Source: Granulicatella sp. WM01 (GTDB lineage Bacteria; Bacillota; Bacilli; Lactobacillales; Aerococcaceae). Taken from it: 64,000 bases of DNA. Both the position numbers and the translations under genes were made by a program. Under the pieces are notes generated by a model that did not search any database, was not told the origin of the DNA, and saw only the letters and a list, made by a program, of their open reading frames with translations. The stretch lies in assembly GCF_004570605.1 (NCBI RefSeq), contig NZ_SPPB01000003.1, positions 1 through 64,000 on the forward strand. Direction: 5' to 3'. Below, piece after piece: positions 56,182 to 64,000 of this stretch; positions within the stretch are counted from its first letter, which is position 1; each line of letters starts with the position of its first letter.

Positions 56182-58137
56182 TTAGTTCGCTTTTCTTTTT
56201 GAAAATCCCATAAATGCAATCAATAATCCTGCACCAATAAATGAGCCAATTAACCAAACTAGAATATAAAGTGGAGCATTTGAAATTCCGTTTACCATCG
56301 TAGCAAACAATCCACCATGTGGCACCACACTACGAATACCAAAGAGCATGCTCAATGCTCCAGCAACTCCACTACTAATGGCTAAAGCGGGGATAACACG
56401 TAATGGGTTAGATGCAGCAAATGGAATTGCCCCCTCCGTAATAAAGGCAGCCCCCATAACGCAGTTCACTAAAGCACTATCACGTTGTGATTCTGGCCAT
56501 AAGTCACTTTTTATTAAGGCAGATAAGAAAATTGCCATAGGAGGCACCATACCACCAACCATAACTGCTGCCATGACATCTGAGCCAACTCCACTAGCTG
56601 CTGCTGTAACCAAAGCTGTCCCAGTTGCATAAGCTGCTTTATTAATTGGTCCACCCATATCAATTGCCATCATACCTCCAACAATGAATCCAACAACAAC
56701 TTTCCATTCAGTTGGAATGGAGTTAATAAATTCAATTAAACTTGTTGTTATCATTGCCATTGGTGCATTAAATACTAAAATCATTAATACTCCCATCAGC
56801 AATGTCCCTAAAATTGGGAACAAGAAGATTGGTTTCAAACCTTCTAGTGATTTAGGTAAAACACTAAATACTTTACGTAAAACGATAATAATGCCCCCGG
56901 CTAAAAATCCGGCCACTAAAGCTCCTAAAAAACCAGACGGACGCATATCCAATGCTTTGACTAAATCTGTTGAACCTGACAATACACTAGGATCTGCTAA
57001 AATACCTCCCATAAATCCAACAACTAAGCCTGGACGATCAGCAATAGAATGTCCAATAAATCCTGCTAAAACTGGTAACATCATTGCCATTGACAACTTA
57101 CCAAGTGTAAATAATGTGTGCGCAATGATATTGTATGACGGATGATCCGGATTAAATGATTCAATTCCCCAGAAGAATGAAAGGGCAATTAAAATTCCTC
57201 CAGCTACAACAAATGGTAACATGTGAGAAATTCCATTCATCAAATGCTTATACGCACGTCTTCCTAAACTTTCTTGAGAAATATCTTGTCCTAAGACTTC
57301 TCTAGTATCATCTGCTTTATAAATCGGTGCCTGTCCCTTGATCGCCTGAGCAACCAATTCGTCTGCTTTATGAATACCATCAGAAACTTTCGTAATAATG
57401 ACTGGTTTCCCATTAAAACGTGCCATTTCTACATTTTTATCGGCTGCTACAATAATGGCTGTTGCCTGTTTGATGTCTTTAGCACTTAATTTATTCCCTA
57501 TGCCACCTTGTCCATTTGTTTCTACTTTAATAGCAACACCTGCTGCTTTTCCTGCCTGTTCTAATTTTTCTGCTGCCATAAAGGTATGTGCAATTCCCGT
57601 TGGACACGCTGTTACAGCTAAAATATACGGTTTATGCTCGTCTTCTTTAGATACATTTTCTTCTAAGATTTCCTCTTTAGCTACTTTATCATATTGTTGA
57701 ATGATTGCTATTATTTCCTCTGGTGTTTCTGATTGTAATAACAATTCTCTTGCTTGTTCATTCATCAGCACTTTCGATAAACGGGCTAAGGCTTTTAAAT
57801 GCTCTGCTCCTGATCCCTCTGGAGCTGCTATCATGAAAATTAACTTTGCTGGCTGGTTATCAAATGATGCCCACTCAATACCTTCTTGACTACGTCCAAA
57901 AATAATTGATGCTTTTTGAATAGATTCATGTTGTGCATGCGGAATAGCAATATTATCCCCTACACCTGTACTAGATTGAAGCTCACGTTGTTGTAAGTTA
58001 GCCACATACCCTTCTACATCACTAAGACCTCCCGTTTCAGCAAAACGAGTAGCCAAATATTGTAATGTGTCATTTTTAGTCTTTGTGTGTAAATCTAAGT
58101 CGATAATATCTTTTATAAATAATTCAGATAATTGCAT
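56182..58137 (-). CDS. fruA: fructose PTS transporter EIIABC
   Basis: This protein imports fructose and phosphorylates it to fructose 1-phosphate. The 651 residues are arranged EIIA (about 1-150, with phospho-His 67 in AIPHAQH), EIIB (about 170-270, with Cys 178 in TACPTGIAHTFMAAE) and EIIC (about 295-640, with the membrane segments and 'GGPINKAAYATGTALV'). The order and length match FruA of lactic acid bacteria. It is the last gene of fruR-fruK-fruA, 13 bases after fruK. Confidence 0.96.
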   Translation of the reverse strand: MQLSELFIKDIIDLDLHTKTKNDTLQYLATRFAETGGLSDVEGYVANLQQRELQSSTGVGDNIAIPHAQHESIQKASIIFGRSQEGIEWASFDNQPAKLIFMIAAPEGSGAEHLKALARLSKVLMNEQARELLLQSETPEEIIAIIQQYDKVAKEEILEENVSKEDEHKPYILAVTACPTGIAHTFMAAEKLEQAGKAAGVAIKVETNGQGGIGNKLSAKDIKQATAIIVAADKNVEMARFNGKPVIITKVSDGIHKADELVAQAIKGQAPIYKADDTREVLGQDISQESLGRRAYKHLMNGISHMLPFVVAGGILIALSFFWGIESFNPDHPSYNIIAHTLFTLGKLSMAMMLPVLAGFIGHSIADRPGLVVGFMGGILADPSVLSGSTDLVKALDMRPSGFLGALVAGFLAGGIIIVLRKVFSVLPKSLEGLKPIFLFPILGTLLMGVLMILVFNAPMAMITTSLIEFINSIPTEWKVVVGFIVGGMMAIDMGGPINKAAYATGTALVTAAASGVGSDVMAAVMVGGMVPPMAIFLSALIKSDLWPESQRDSALVNCVMGAAFITEGAIPFAASNPLRVIPALAISSGVAGALSMLFGIRSVVPHGGLFATMVNGISNAPLYILVWLIGSFIGAGLLIAFMGFSKRKAN

Positions 58138-58150
58138 TGTGTTTCCTCCT

Positions 58151-59068
58151 CTAAACTGTTGTCACTTTAATTTGTGGCAGTAATGTTTCGATTAATTCTT
58201 TTTGTGTAATTCCCATTGAAAAAGCAGTGGCACTGCCGGTTGCTGCTCCTTGCTGCAATGCTTTTTTATAACAATGAGAATGTAAATATTCCGCTATAAA
58301 GCCGGCTAACATAGAATCTCCTGCACCCACTGAATTAATCACTTGTCCTTTCGGTACATTGGCAATATACTTGTCACCATTTTCTGTTAATAAAAAAGAG
58401 CCCTCTCCCCCTCTTGACACAAGGACATTTTTTGCACCCTGTTCTTGTAGTTTTTGAGCATAAGTGATGCAATCATGTATTGTAGTAATGCTCACACCAA
58501 ATAACTCACCCAACTCATGATGATTTGGTTTTATAATGAATGGTTTATAGGCTAAACATTGTTGTAACAATTCTTTAGTCGTATCCAATACTAGATTAAC
58601 CTCTTTATCACGACATAATTTCGCGATTAATACATAATGATGTTCTGTCATACCAGGCGCCTTATTTCCTGCCAAGAAAAGCGTATCACCTTGACGTAAA
58701 CGTATGTCAAGAAAATCATATAAACGATTAAAATTCTCTGGAGAAATAAATGCCCCATTTGCATTACATTCTGTTTCTACTTCACCCTTTAATTTCACAT
58801 TAATACGTGTAACATTCTCTACAGGAATATTATAAACTGTAATACCGTCTTTTTCTAACTCTGATTTTATGTACTCACCTGAAAACCCACCTAAAAATGT
58901 AATAGCCGTATTTTTCCAATTAAGTCGATTAAGTACAACAGACATATTAATGCCTTTCCCACCAATAATATAGTGTTCGGATTTAGAACGATTTAATTCA
59001 CCTAATGTTATCGTATCCATCTGCATCACTAAATCAATAGCAGGATTAAATGTAATGGTATAAATCAT
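58151..59068 (-). CDS. fruK: 1-phosphofructokinase
   Basis: This enzyme phosphorylates fructose 1-phosphate to fructose 1,6-bisphosphate. It is a PfkB/ribokinase-fold protein of 305 residues. It has the N-terminal 'TFNPAIDLVM' and 'GGKGINMSVVLNRL', the 'KPNHHELGELFG' motif and the catalytic loop 'NSVGAGDSMLAGFIAEY'. Position between fruR and the fructose PTS gene decides in favour of FruK over tagatose-6-phosphate kinase. Confidence 0.95.
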   Translation of the reverse strand: MIYTITFNPAIDLVMQMDTITLGELNRSKSEHYIIGGKGINMSVVLNRLNWKNTAITFLGGFSGEYIKSELEKDGITVYNIPVENVTRINVKLKGEVETECNANGAFISPENFNRLYDFLDIRLRQGDTLFLAGNKAPGMTEHHYVLIAKLCRDKEVNLVLDTTKELLQQCLAYKPFIIKPNHHELGELFGVSITTIHDCITYAQKLQEQGAKNVLVSRGGEGSFLLTENGDKYIANVPKGQVINSVGAGDSMLAGFIAEYLHSHCYKKALQQGAATGSATAFSMGITQKELIETLLPQIKVTTV

Positions 59069-59142
59069 CTATTTCCTCCTCTTTCTTTATATAATGTCTT
59101 TTTAAGGAAAAATTTTTCCTACTTTTTGTTATGACAACCCAA

Positions 59143-59895
59143 TCATTTCGTATGCCACTTATTTAAGCAATGCACTTGATTAAAATGACGATACATGACT
59201 GGACAATCTACAGTCACAATCTCAACTTGTTGAATTGTTGCAAATTGATGAAAAGACTGGGTATCAAATTTTGCATATTCAGCTAGTACAATAGACTGCC
59301 GTGCTTGTTGAATTGCCATTTGTTTGATAAAGGCTTCCTCTGAATCAGGAGTCGACAATCCAAATGTGTTATCAATACTATTCACACCTAAAATTGCACT
59401 ATCAAAATGATAGTGTTGGATTTGTTGCACTGCCATGCTCCCCACAATAGCTTGTGTTCTTTGTTTTAATTTCCCACCAATTAAAGTGGTGGAAATATTA
59501 TACTTGACTAGACGTTCTAAATGATGTGCTCCATTTGTAACAACATGATGTTTCTTAGCATTGAGAAAGGGAATTAATTGATGTGTGGATGATCCTGCAT
59601 CTAAAAAAATACATTGCCTTCCGTTCAAAAAATGTTGAGAAACATATTTAGCTAATTGGATTTTACCTGTTTCACCATGCTTTAATCTCTCTTTAAGTAG
59701 ACTATCTTGACTAAGCGTAGGCAAAATAGCTCCCCCATGTACACGCTTTAATTGATGTTGTTGCTCCAATATATCTAAATCACGTCTAATAGTAGCTTGA
59801 GAACAATGTATTGCCTCAACAATATCTACTACTTTTATACTCTGATGTTTAGCTAATTGATGCAATATATACTGGTGTCGTTCTGCTGCCAGCAT
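59143..59895 (-). CDS. fruR: DeoR-family regulator of the fructose operon
   Basis: This is a DNA-binding regulator of 250 residues. The N-terminal DeoR helix-turn-helix reads 'ERHQYILHQLAKHQSIKVVDIVEAIHCSQATIRRDLDILEQQHQLKRVHGGA', followed by a sugar-phosphate-sensing domain with 'FLDAGSSTHQLIPFL'. It is the first gene of the operon and sits beneath tandem repeats that are likely its own operators. In relatives, fructose 1-phosphate relieves repression. AGGGGGA precedes the ATG. Confidence 0.93.
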   Translation of the reverse strand: MLAAERHQYILHQLAKHQSIKVVDIVEAIHCSQATIRRDLDILEQQHQLKRVHGGAILPTLSQDSLLKERLKHGETGKIQLAKYVSQHFLNGRQCIFLDAGSSTHQLIPFLNAKKHHVVTNGAHHLERLVKYNISTTLIGGKLKQRTQAIVGSMAVQQIQHYHFDSAILGVNSIDNTFGLSTPDSEEAFIKQMAIQQARQSIVLAEYAKFDTQSFHQFATIQQVEIVTVDCPVMYRHFNQVHCLNKWHTK

Positions 59896-59947
59896 ACATT
59901 TTCCCCCTAAAATATTATATTTGTATAATCCATTTTAACCTATAACT

Positions 59948-59983
59948 CAATCATTTTCAATCAAAAACAATCATTTTCAATCA
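59948..59983. promoter_or_regulatory. tandem FruR operator candidates
   Basis: CAATCATTTTCAATCA occurs twice, at 59948-59963 and 59968-59983, a 20-base period that places both on one face of the helix. A partial third copy follows. They lie about 50-90 bases upstream of fruR, near TATAAT-like boxes. Tandem direct repeats are usual for DeoR-family operators. Confidence 0.7.
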
Positions 59984-60247
59984 TTCAATCTCTATTTTTA
60001 CTACGGCTACATGATTTATCATATTGAAAACACCCTCATATACATAGATATAACTTTTCCAAACTTTATGTTTATTACATTTTATAAACTATGTATCCTG
60101 CTCTCTAATCAATAAGTCCACAGTCTAATTATTATCTTTATTAAGATACAGTATGATATACATGGTTCGTTTATTATATCTTTTAATATACATGAAAAAT
60201 TGAATACTTGTTGAAAAATAGATTTACTCTACTGAACAACATCAAAA

Positions 60248-60287
60248 CAATCGTGTTAGCAATTTTTTATTTACCAACACGATTGTA
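60248..60287. terminator. hairpin of the GTGTTGGTAA family
   Basis: ACAATCGTGTTAGCAA-type arm and its near complement TTTACCAACACGATTGT surround a T-rich loop. The sequence is shared with hairpins at 12869 and 63460. Confidence 0.6.
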
Positions 60288-60297
60288 TACGCAAAAA

Positions 60298-60428
60298 GGA
60301 ACTGGGAAAAAACTAAAATTTTAGCCTTTCGATTAACATTTGAAAAATTGAAAACAGCTTAGAATCAACGTTTCTGATAACGTCATTATAAGCTGTTTTT
60401 TTATTTTTAAGACTTTTTTCCCAGTCCC
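60298..60428. repeat. dispersed ~130-bp terminator-like element, copy 3
   Basis: The ends are GGAACTGGG and CCCAGTCCC (one mismatch). The interior is nearly identical to copies 1 and 2. It ends 8 bases before the recR stop codon on the minus strand, so it is placed as the operon terminator. Confidence 0.85.
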
Positions 60429-60436
60429 ATTATGTA

Positions 60437-61036
60437 TTATAAAGTTCTTCTGCCTTCAATAGCACGTAATAATGTCATTTCATCTGCGTATTCAATATCA
60501 CTTCCAACAGCCAGTCCATGAGCAAGTCGTGTAACCATAATATTTGCTGGTTTCAATAACCTTGCAATATATTTTGCGGTTGCCTCTCCCTCAGCAGTAG
60601 GATTAGTTGCAATAATGATTTCTTGCACATCTTCTGCATCTTGCAGTCGTTGAATTAATGACGAAATACTCAAATCATCTGGCCCAATTCCATCCATTGG
60701 AGATAGTACTCCACCTAGGATATGATAAAGCCCTTTATATTCTCCCATTCGCTCCATTGAAATCACATCTTTAGAATCTTCAACGACTAAAATTTGCGTA
60801 CGATTTCTTTGCTCATCACAACATATTAAACACGGGCTTTCTTGCGTAATATACCCACATATTGAACAATGCGTTAAATCTCGCTTGACACTAATAAGTG
60901 CATTAGCAAACTGCAACACATCTTCTTCTGGCATATCCATACTAAAAAAAGCCAACCTAGCAGCCGTTTTTGCACCAATTCCAGGTAAACGTCTATAACT
61001 ATCTATTAATTTTTCAATTGGTAATGGATATTGCAT
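60437..61036 (-). CDS. recR: recombination mediator RecR
   Basis: RecR works with RecO and RecF to load RecA at gaps. The 199-residue protein has the N-terminal helix-hairpin-helix '[14 protein letters not shown]'. A zinc site follows with Cys pairs [17 protein letters not shown] (about residues 57-73), then a TOPRIM domain starting [10 protein letters not shown] with '[17 protein letters not shown]'. It ends the dnaX-ebfC-recR operon, a conserved order. Confidence 0.97.
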   Translation of the reverse strand: MQYPLPIEKLIDSYRRLPGIGAKTAARLAFFSMDMPEEDVLQFANALISVKRDLTHCSICGYITQESPCLICCDEQRNRTQILVVEDSKDVISMERMGEYKGLYHILGGVLSPMDGIGPDDLSISSLIQRLQDAEDVQEIIIATNPTAEGEATAKYIARLLKPANIMVTRLAHGLAVGSDIEYADEMTLLRAIEGRRTL

Positions 61037-61058
61037 GTATTATAACCTCATTCCTCCA

Positions 61059-61370
61059 TTAAAATGGCAAATGTTGTGTATATTTACCCATGACTTCTTG
61101 AGTACGTGTTTCAACTTTTTTAAGCGCATCATTCATTGCCACAACTAATAGATCTTGAAGCATATCAATATCTTCTGGATCAACAATTTCTGGTTTGATG
61201 ATGACATCAATCACTTCTTTTTTCCCAGTCATTTTTACTTGAACAAAATCATTGGTTGATATACCTACAAATTCTTGCTCATTCAAATAATCTTGAGCTT
61301 TTTCCATTTCTTTTTGTAATTTTTGCATTTGTTTCATCATACCTTGCATATTTCCCATGCCACGCATCAT
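61059..61370 (-). CDS. YbaB/EbfC nucleoid-associated protein
   Basis: This small dimeric DNA-binding protein of the nucleoid has 103 residues. A Met/Gly-rich start ([23 protein letters not shown]) is followed by the family core '[43 protein letters not shown]'. It lies 4 bases after dnaX, whose last codons contain its GGAGG site. Residence between dnaX and recR is nearly universal for this family. Confidence 0.95.
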   Translation of the reverse strand: MMRGMGNMQGMMKQMQKLQKEMEKAQDYLNEQEFVGISTNDFVQVKMTGKKEVIDVIIKPEIVDPEDIDMLQDLLVVAMNDALKKVETRTQEVMGKYTQHLPF

Positions 61371-61373
61371 TAT

Positions 61374-63107
61374 TTATTCCTCCACTTCTACAACATCACC
61401 AAATAGTTCTGTTGCTTTACTAATAATTTCTGGTATTTCTTCTTTAATTTCTGTAATTGCCTCTTCTAGTGGCTCTAAATGTTCACTAGAACGTGCTGTT
61501 TGTGGTTCCAATTCTTCAACTAAAGTTGGGTGTAAATACTGTTCAAGTGTTCCCATTTTTTTAGATTGAACAAATTTATCTCTAATCGTTTGCCATTGAC
61601 TTAACGGCACACACTCAATACGACACGGGTGTTTAATCAAACGCTCTCCGTGTTGGCTTAAATCTTGTTGTAACGAGGTGTCTGTGGCCGTCATCTGACA
61701 AAGTACATCATACTCAAATCCCAAAACAATCCCATGTGGACTTGCTGCTAAAACGACTGATGAATTCAATTTACCTTGTTGTGATACACTCAAACATGAC
61801 ACAATATCGTGCCATTCCTCTTGAACAAGCTGTTTGTCTTTAGCTGTTGCTTGAGCTAAAACACTAAATACTTTTGACAAATTAGGTGTAAACTGCTTAT
61901 TATTTTGTCGTTTAGGAACATCTTTAATAGGCACTTTTTGAACATTTTCTTGTTTTTGAAGATGCTCAACTTGTTTCTTTAGTTGCTCCACAGTTTGCCA
62001 CAAGTCTTGAATTAAGGCATTATCGGCACTATTGCTAGCTTTCTTGTCCAATGCTTTTGCCATTTTGAGCGTAAATGTTTCAAGGTAAATATCTTTTTGT
62101 GTAGTTACCTTTAATGCCTGCTGAGTTAATGTTAATTCCTCAATCATTGCATAAATAAACTCGGAAGATATACTCGGCATAGAATCCAAAACATCTACTA
62201 ATGTGCCATCTGGTGATACAACTTGACTAATCAACATATCTCTAGCAAATATTAACAGTTCTTCAACAAAACGCCCTGCTTCTTTTCCATCACGTAACAC
62301 ACAGTGTAAGTCCTCTAAAGCTTTTGATGTATTCTGTTCATAAATGTTTATCACATAACTAAGCATCTGTTCATGAGATATGCTACCAGACACTTGTAAA
62401 GCATCCTCATAACGAACACCTTGATCACCATAAGAAATAGCTTGATCCAGCAAACTAAGTGCATCCCTCATGCCTCCATTAGCACTTTTAGCTATAATTT
62501 GCAATGCTCTATCGTCATATTCAATCTGTTCTTGTTCAAGAATATAGGTTAAACGCTCTTGAATATGTTGTCTTGTAATCCGCTTAAAATCAAATCGTTG
62601 AGCTCTTGAAATAATCGTCGCCGGAATTTTATGTGGTTCTGTTGTTGCCAAAATAAATATGACACTTTGTGTAGGCTCTTCCAACGTTTTCAATAATGCA
62701 TTAAACGCTCCAGTCGAAAGCATGTGTACTTCATCTATAATATACACTTTATACTGAACTTGTGTCGGTGCATATCTAGACTTATCCCGAATATCTCTAA
62801 TTTCTTCAACACCGTTATTACTAGCTGCATCAATCTCGATTACATCACCAAGGGTACCTTGTGTGATACTTTGGCAAACATCACAAACGTTACATGGCTC
62901 TCCATTCATTTGATTAGGACAATTTATCGCCTTTGCAAAAATTTTAGCCGCACTCGTTTTCCCTGTCCCTCTAGGTCCAGTAAATAAATATGCATGACTA
63001 ACTTTGTGAGATAAAATGGCATTTTTTAACGTTTGGCTAATCATATTTTGTCCCACAATATCTTCAAACTTTTGTGGTCTCCATACACGATACAACGCTT
63101 GATACAT
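61374..63107 (-). CDS. dnaX: DNA polymerase III gamma/tau subunit
   Basis: This is the ATPase of the replicative clamp loader and organiser of the replisome. The start MYQALYRVWRPQKFEDIVGQ is canonical. Walker A is GPRGTGKTSAAK, the zinc site CPNQMNGEPCNVCDVCQ and Walker B IIDEVHML; sensor 1 and arginine-finger regions follow. The C-terminal part from about residue 370 is the tau-specific extension. The start at 63107 follows TTGGAGGGAAAGC; a longer frame to 63131 is rejected. Confidence 0.97.
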   Translation of the reverse strand: MYQALYRVWRPQKFEDIVGQNMISQTLKNAILSHKVSHAYLFTGPRGTGKTSAAKIFAKAINCPNQMNGEPCNVCDVCQSITQGTLGDVIEIDAASNNGVEEIRDIRDKSRYAPTQVQYKVYIIDEVHMLSTGAFNALLKTLEEPTQSVIFILATTEPHKIPATIISRAQRFDFKRITRQHIQERLTYILEQEQIEYDDRALQIIAKSANGGMRDALSLLDQAISYGDQGVRYEDALQVSGSISHEQMLSYVINIYEQNTSKALEDLHCVLRDGKEAGRFVEELLIFARDMLISQVVSPDGTLVDVLDSMPSISSEFIYAMIEELTLTQQALKVTTQKDIYLETFTLKMAKALDKKASNSADNALIQDLWQTVEQLKKQVEHLQKQENVQKVPIKDVPKRQNNKQFTPNLSKVFSVLAQATAKDKQLVQEEWHDIVSCLSVSQQGKLNSSVVLAASPHGIVLGFEYDVLCQMTATDTSLQQDLSQHGERLIKHPCRIECVPLSQWQTIRDKFVQSKKMGTLEQYLHPTLVEELEPQTARSSEHLEPLEEAITEIKEEIPEIISKATELFGDVVEVEE

Positions 63108-63565
63108 GCTTTCCCTCCAATCTACTACCATATCTTTTACATTATAATCTATTTACAAAAAAAATAATAGTAGTAGCTCTGTTTTAAAATATATCGCACA
63201 TAGCTAAGACTATATTTTGCCACATTATCACAACATATAAATACATATTACACTTGCTACAATAAACAAAATAACATGTTGCTTCCATTTAAACTATTTT
63301 TGACATAGACCAAAAAGATTACTCACACTTTGAATATACCTTGCTCTTAAACACGCTTATAACAACATTATATTTCTACTTTAATCCAATTAAAATAGTA
63401 GATTATCATCACATCCTCTTGATGAGAAAGAACATTTGCTTTACTAAGGATATAAAAACAATCATGTTGGCAAACTTTTTTGTTTACCAACACGATTCAT
63501 TGTACACTCAACTTCATATTTAGAACACTAGTGTTATACTATTTTTATTCCTAATATGAATAGAA
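63108..63565. other. intergenic upstream of dnaX
   Basis: No gene. It contains the dnaX promoter region and the hairpin at 63460-63497, probably the nagB terminator. Confidence 0.5.
63460..63497 (-). terminator. terminator of nagB, GTGTTGGTAA family
   Basis: AATCATGTTGGCAAA (63460-63474) and TTTACCAACACGATT (63483-63497) lie about 70 bases past the nagB stop. Confidence 0.65.
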
Positions 63566-64000
63566 CTAATTTAACAATTCAGCAGCATCTTTATCAATAA
63601 TAATTGTCACACGCTCATGTTTTTGTAAAATACTTGCCGGAACGCTTTCTGTAATTGGTCCTTCTACTAAATCTTTAATAGCTTGTGCCTTAGCTTTTCC
63701 AAATGCCATTAATATAATTTCTTTAGCATCCATGATAGACTGCAATCCCATAGAATAGGCATGTGTTGGCACATCTTCTTTTTTCTCAAAGAAACGTTGG
63801 TTAGCTTGAATTGTAGCCTCTGCCAGCTGCACTTTATGTGTTCTCTCCTCAAACGATGTTCCAGGTTCGTTAAATCCGATATGAGCATTAGTGCCTAATC
63901 CTAAAATTTGCAAATCAATAGGGTATTGTTTCAATAATGTTTCATATCGTGAAATTTCCGTCTGCTCATCTTGCTCTAAACCATTAGGAACAAAACTTTC
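63566..64000 (-). CDS. nagB: glucosamine-6-phosphate deaminase, C-terminal part (cut by window edge)
   Basis: NagB converts glucosamine 6-phosphate to fructose 6-phosphate and ammonia. The 144 visible residues begin [20 protein letters not shown] and contain the substrate-binding phrase '[23 protein letters not shown]'. '[28 protein letters not shown]' and '[15 protein letters not shown]' follow near the end. The frame is open to the right edge, so the start and roughly the first 90 residues are missing. Confidence 0.95.
   Translation of the reverse strand, partial: ESFVPNGLEQDEQTEISRYETLLKQYPIDLQILGLGTNAHIGFNEPGTSFEERTHKVQLAEATIQANQRFFEKKEDVPTHAYSMGLQSIMDAKEIILMAFGKAKAQAIKDLVEGPITESVPASILQKHERVTIIIDKDAAELLN

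Larger units (their letters stand above)
59991..60436. other. intergenic between fruR and recR
   Basis: No gene. It contains the hairpin at 60248-60287 and dispersed element copy 3, which would end the dnaX-ebfC-recR transcript. Confidence 0.5.

Overview
The window is about 35% GC by eye and reads as the chromosome of a low-GC Gram-positive bacterium of the Lactobacillales (Carnobacteriaceae, Enterococcaceae or Streptococcaceae-like). The evidence is AGGAGG-type ribosome binding sites, LPXTG surface proteins, an RpoY-RNase J pair, a streptococcal-style maltodextrin cluster (malX, malC, malD, malA, malR) with maltose phosphorylase, and a TxpA-type small toxin gene. I cannot fix the genus from sequence alone. 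No rRNA, tRNA, prophage or CRISPR array was seen.

Layout. 1-0.65 kb is a scar: the end of an IS30 element, an IS1595-type transposase shred and a beheaded lipoprotein gene. 0.7-5.9 kb holds tatD-rnmV-rsmA (RNA/DNA maintenance), brnQ and a CapA-like protein. 6.8-12.1 kb is a complete branched-chain amino acid ABC operon (livJHMGF plus a CBS-ACT protein), with a divergent small aromatic-acid-exporter-type gene. 13.2-17.6 kb holds an oligopeptide-binding lipoprotein with a long leader, then tsaB-rimI-tsaD. 18.1-20.3 kb is a repeat-bearing L-type-lectin LPXTG adhesin. 21-23.6 kb has purA, the SRP RNA gene and an array of 105-bp tandem repeats. 23.7-25.6 kb is an ABC-F protein.

25.7-44.2 kb is a maltodextrin island on the minus strand. 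MalX binds maltodextrins outside the cell and MalC/MalD import them; no dedicated ATPase is present. A neopullulanase-type enzyme and two GH13 glucosidases trim the oligosaccharides. Maltose phosphorylase and beta-phosphoglucomutase pass maltose into glycolysis, and MalR is the likely regulator. The same 14-bp site (TGTTATCGGTAACA, or its complement) lies 12-13 bp upstream of the proposed -35 box of four promoters in this island, an activator-like geometry. A BspA-type leucine-rich-repeat LPXTG protein interrupts the island between malX and malC. A small type I toxin-antitoxin locus with a decayed duplicate sits between the two hydrolase operons.

44.2-47 kb has a perfectly tandem 277-bp duplication of structured repeats, then rpoY-rnjA. 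47.6-52.3 kb is a tightly overlapping three-gene operon: a 1201-residue protein with one degenerate and three intact AAA+ modules, and two unrecognised membrane proteins. This is the best candidate for an undescribed system here. 52.9-54.7 kb carries two inverted relics of type I restriction specificity genes and a TPR protein. The end of the window has an acetate-uptake-type channel, the fructose operon fruR-fruK-fruA, dnaX-ebfC-recR and the 3' part of nagB. A roughly 130-bp dispersed element (three copies) ends three different minus-strand units.
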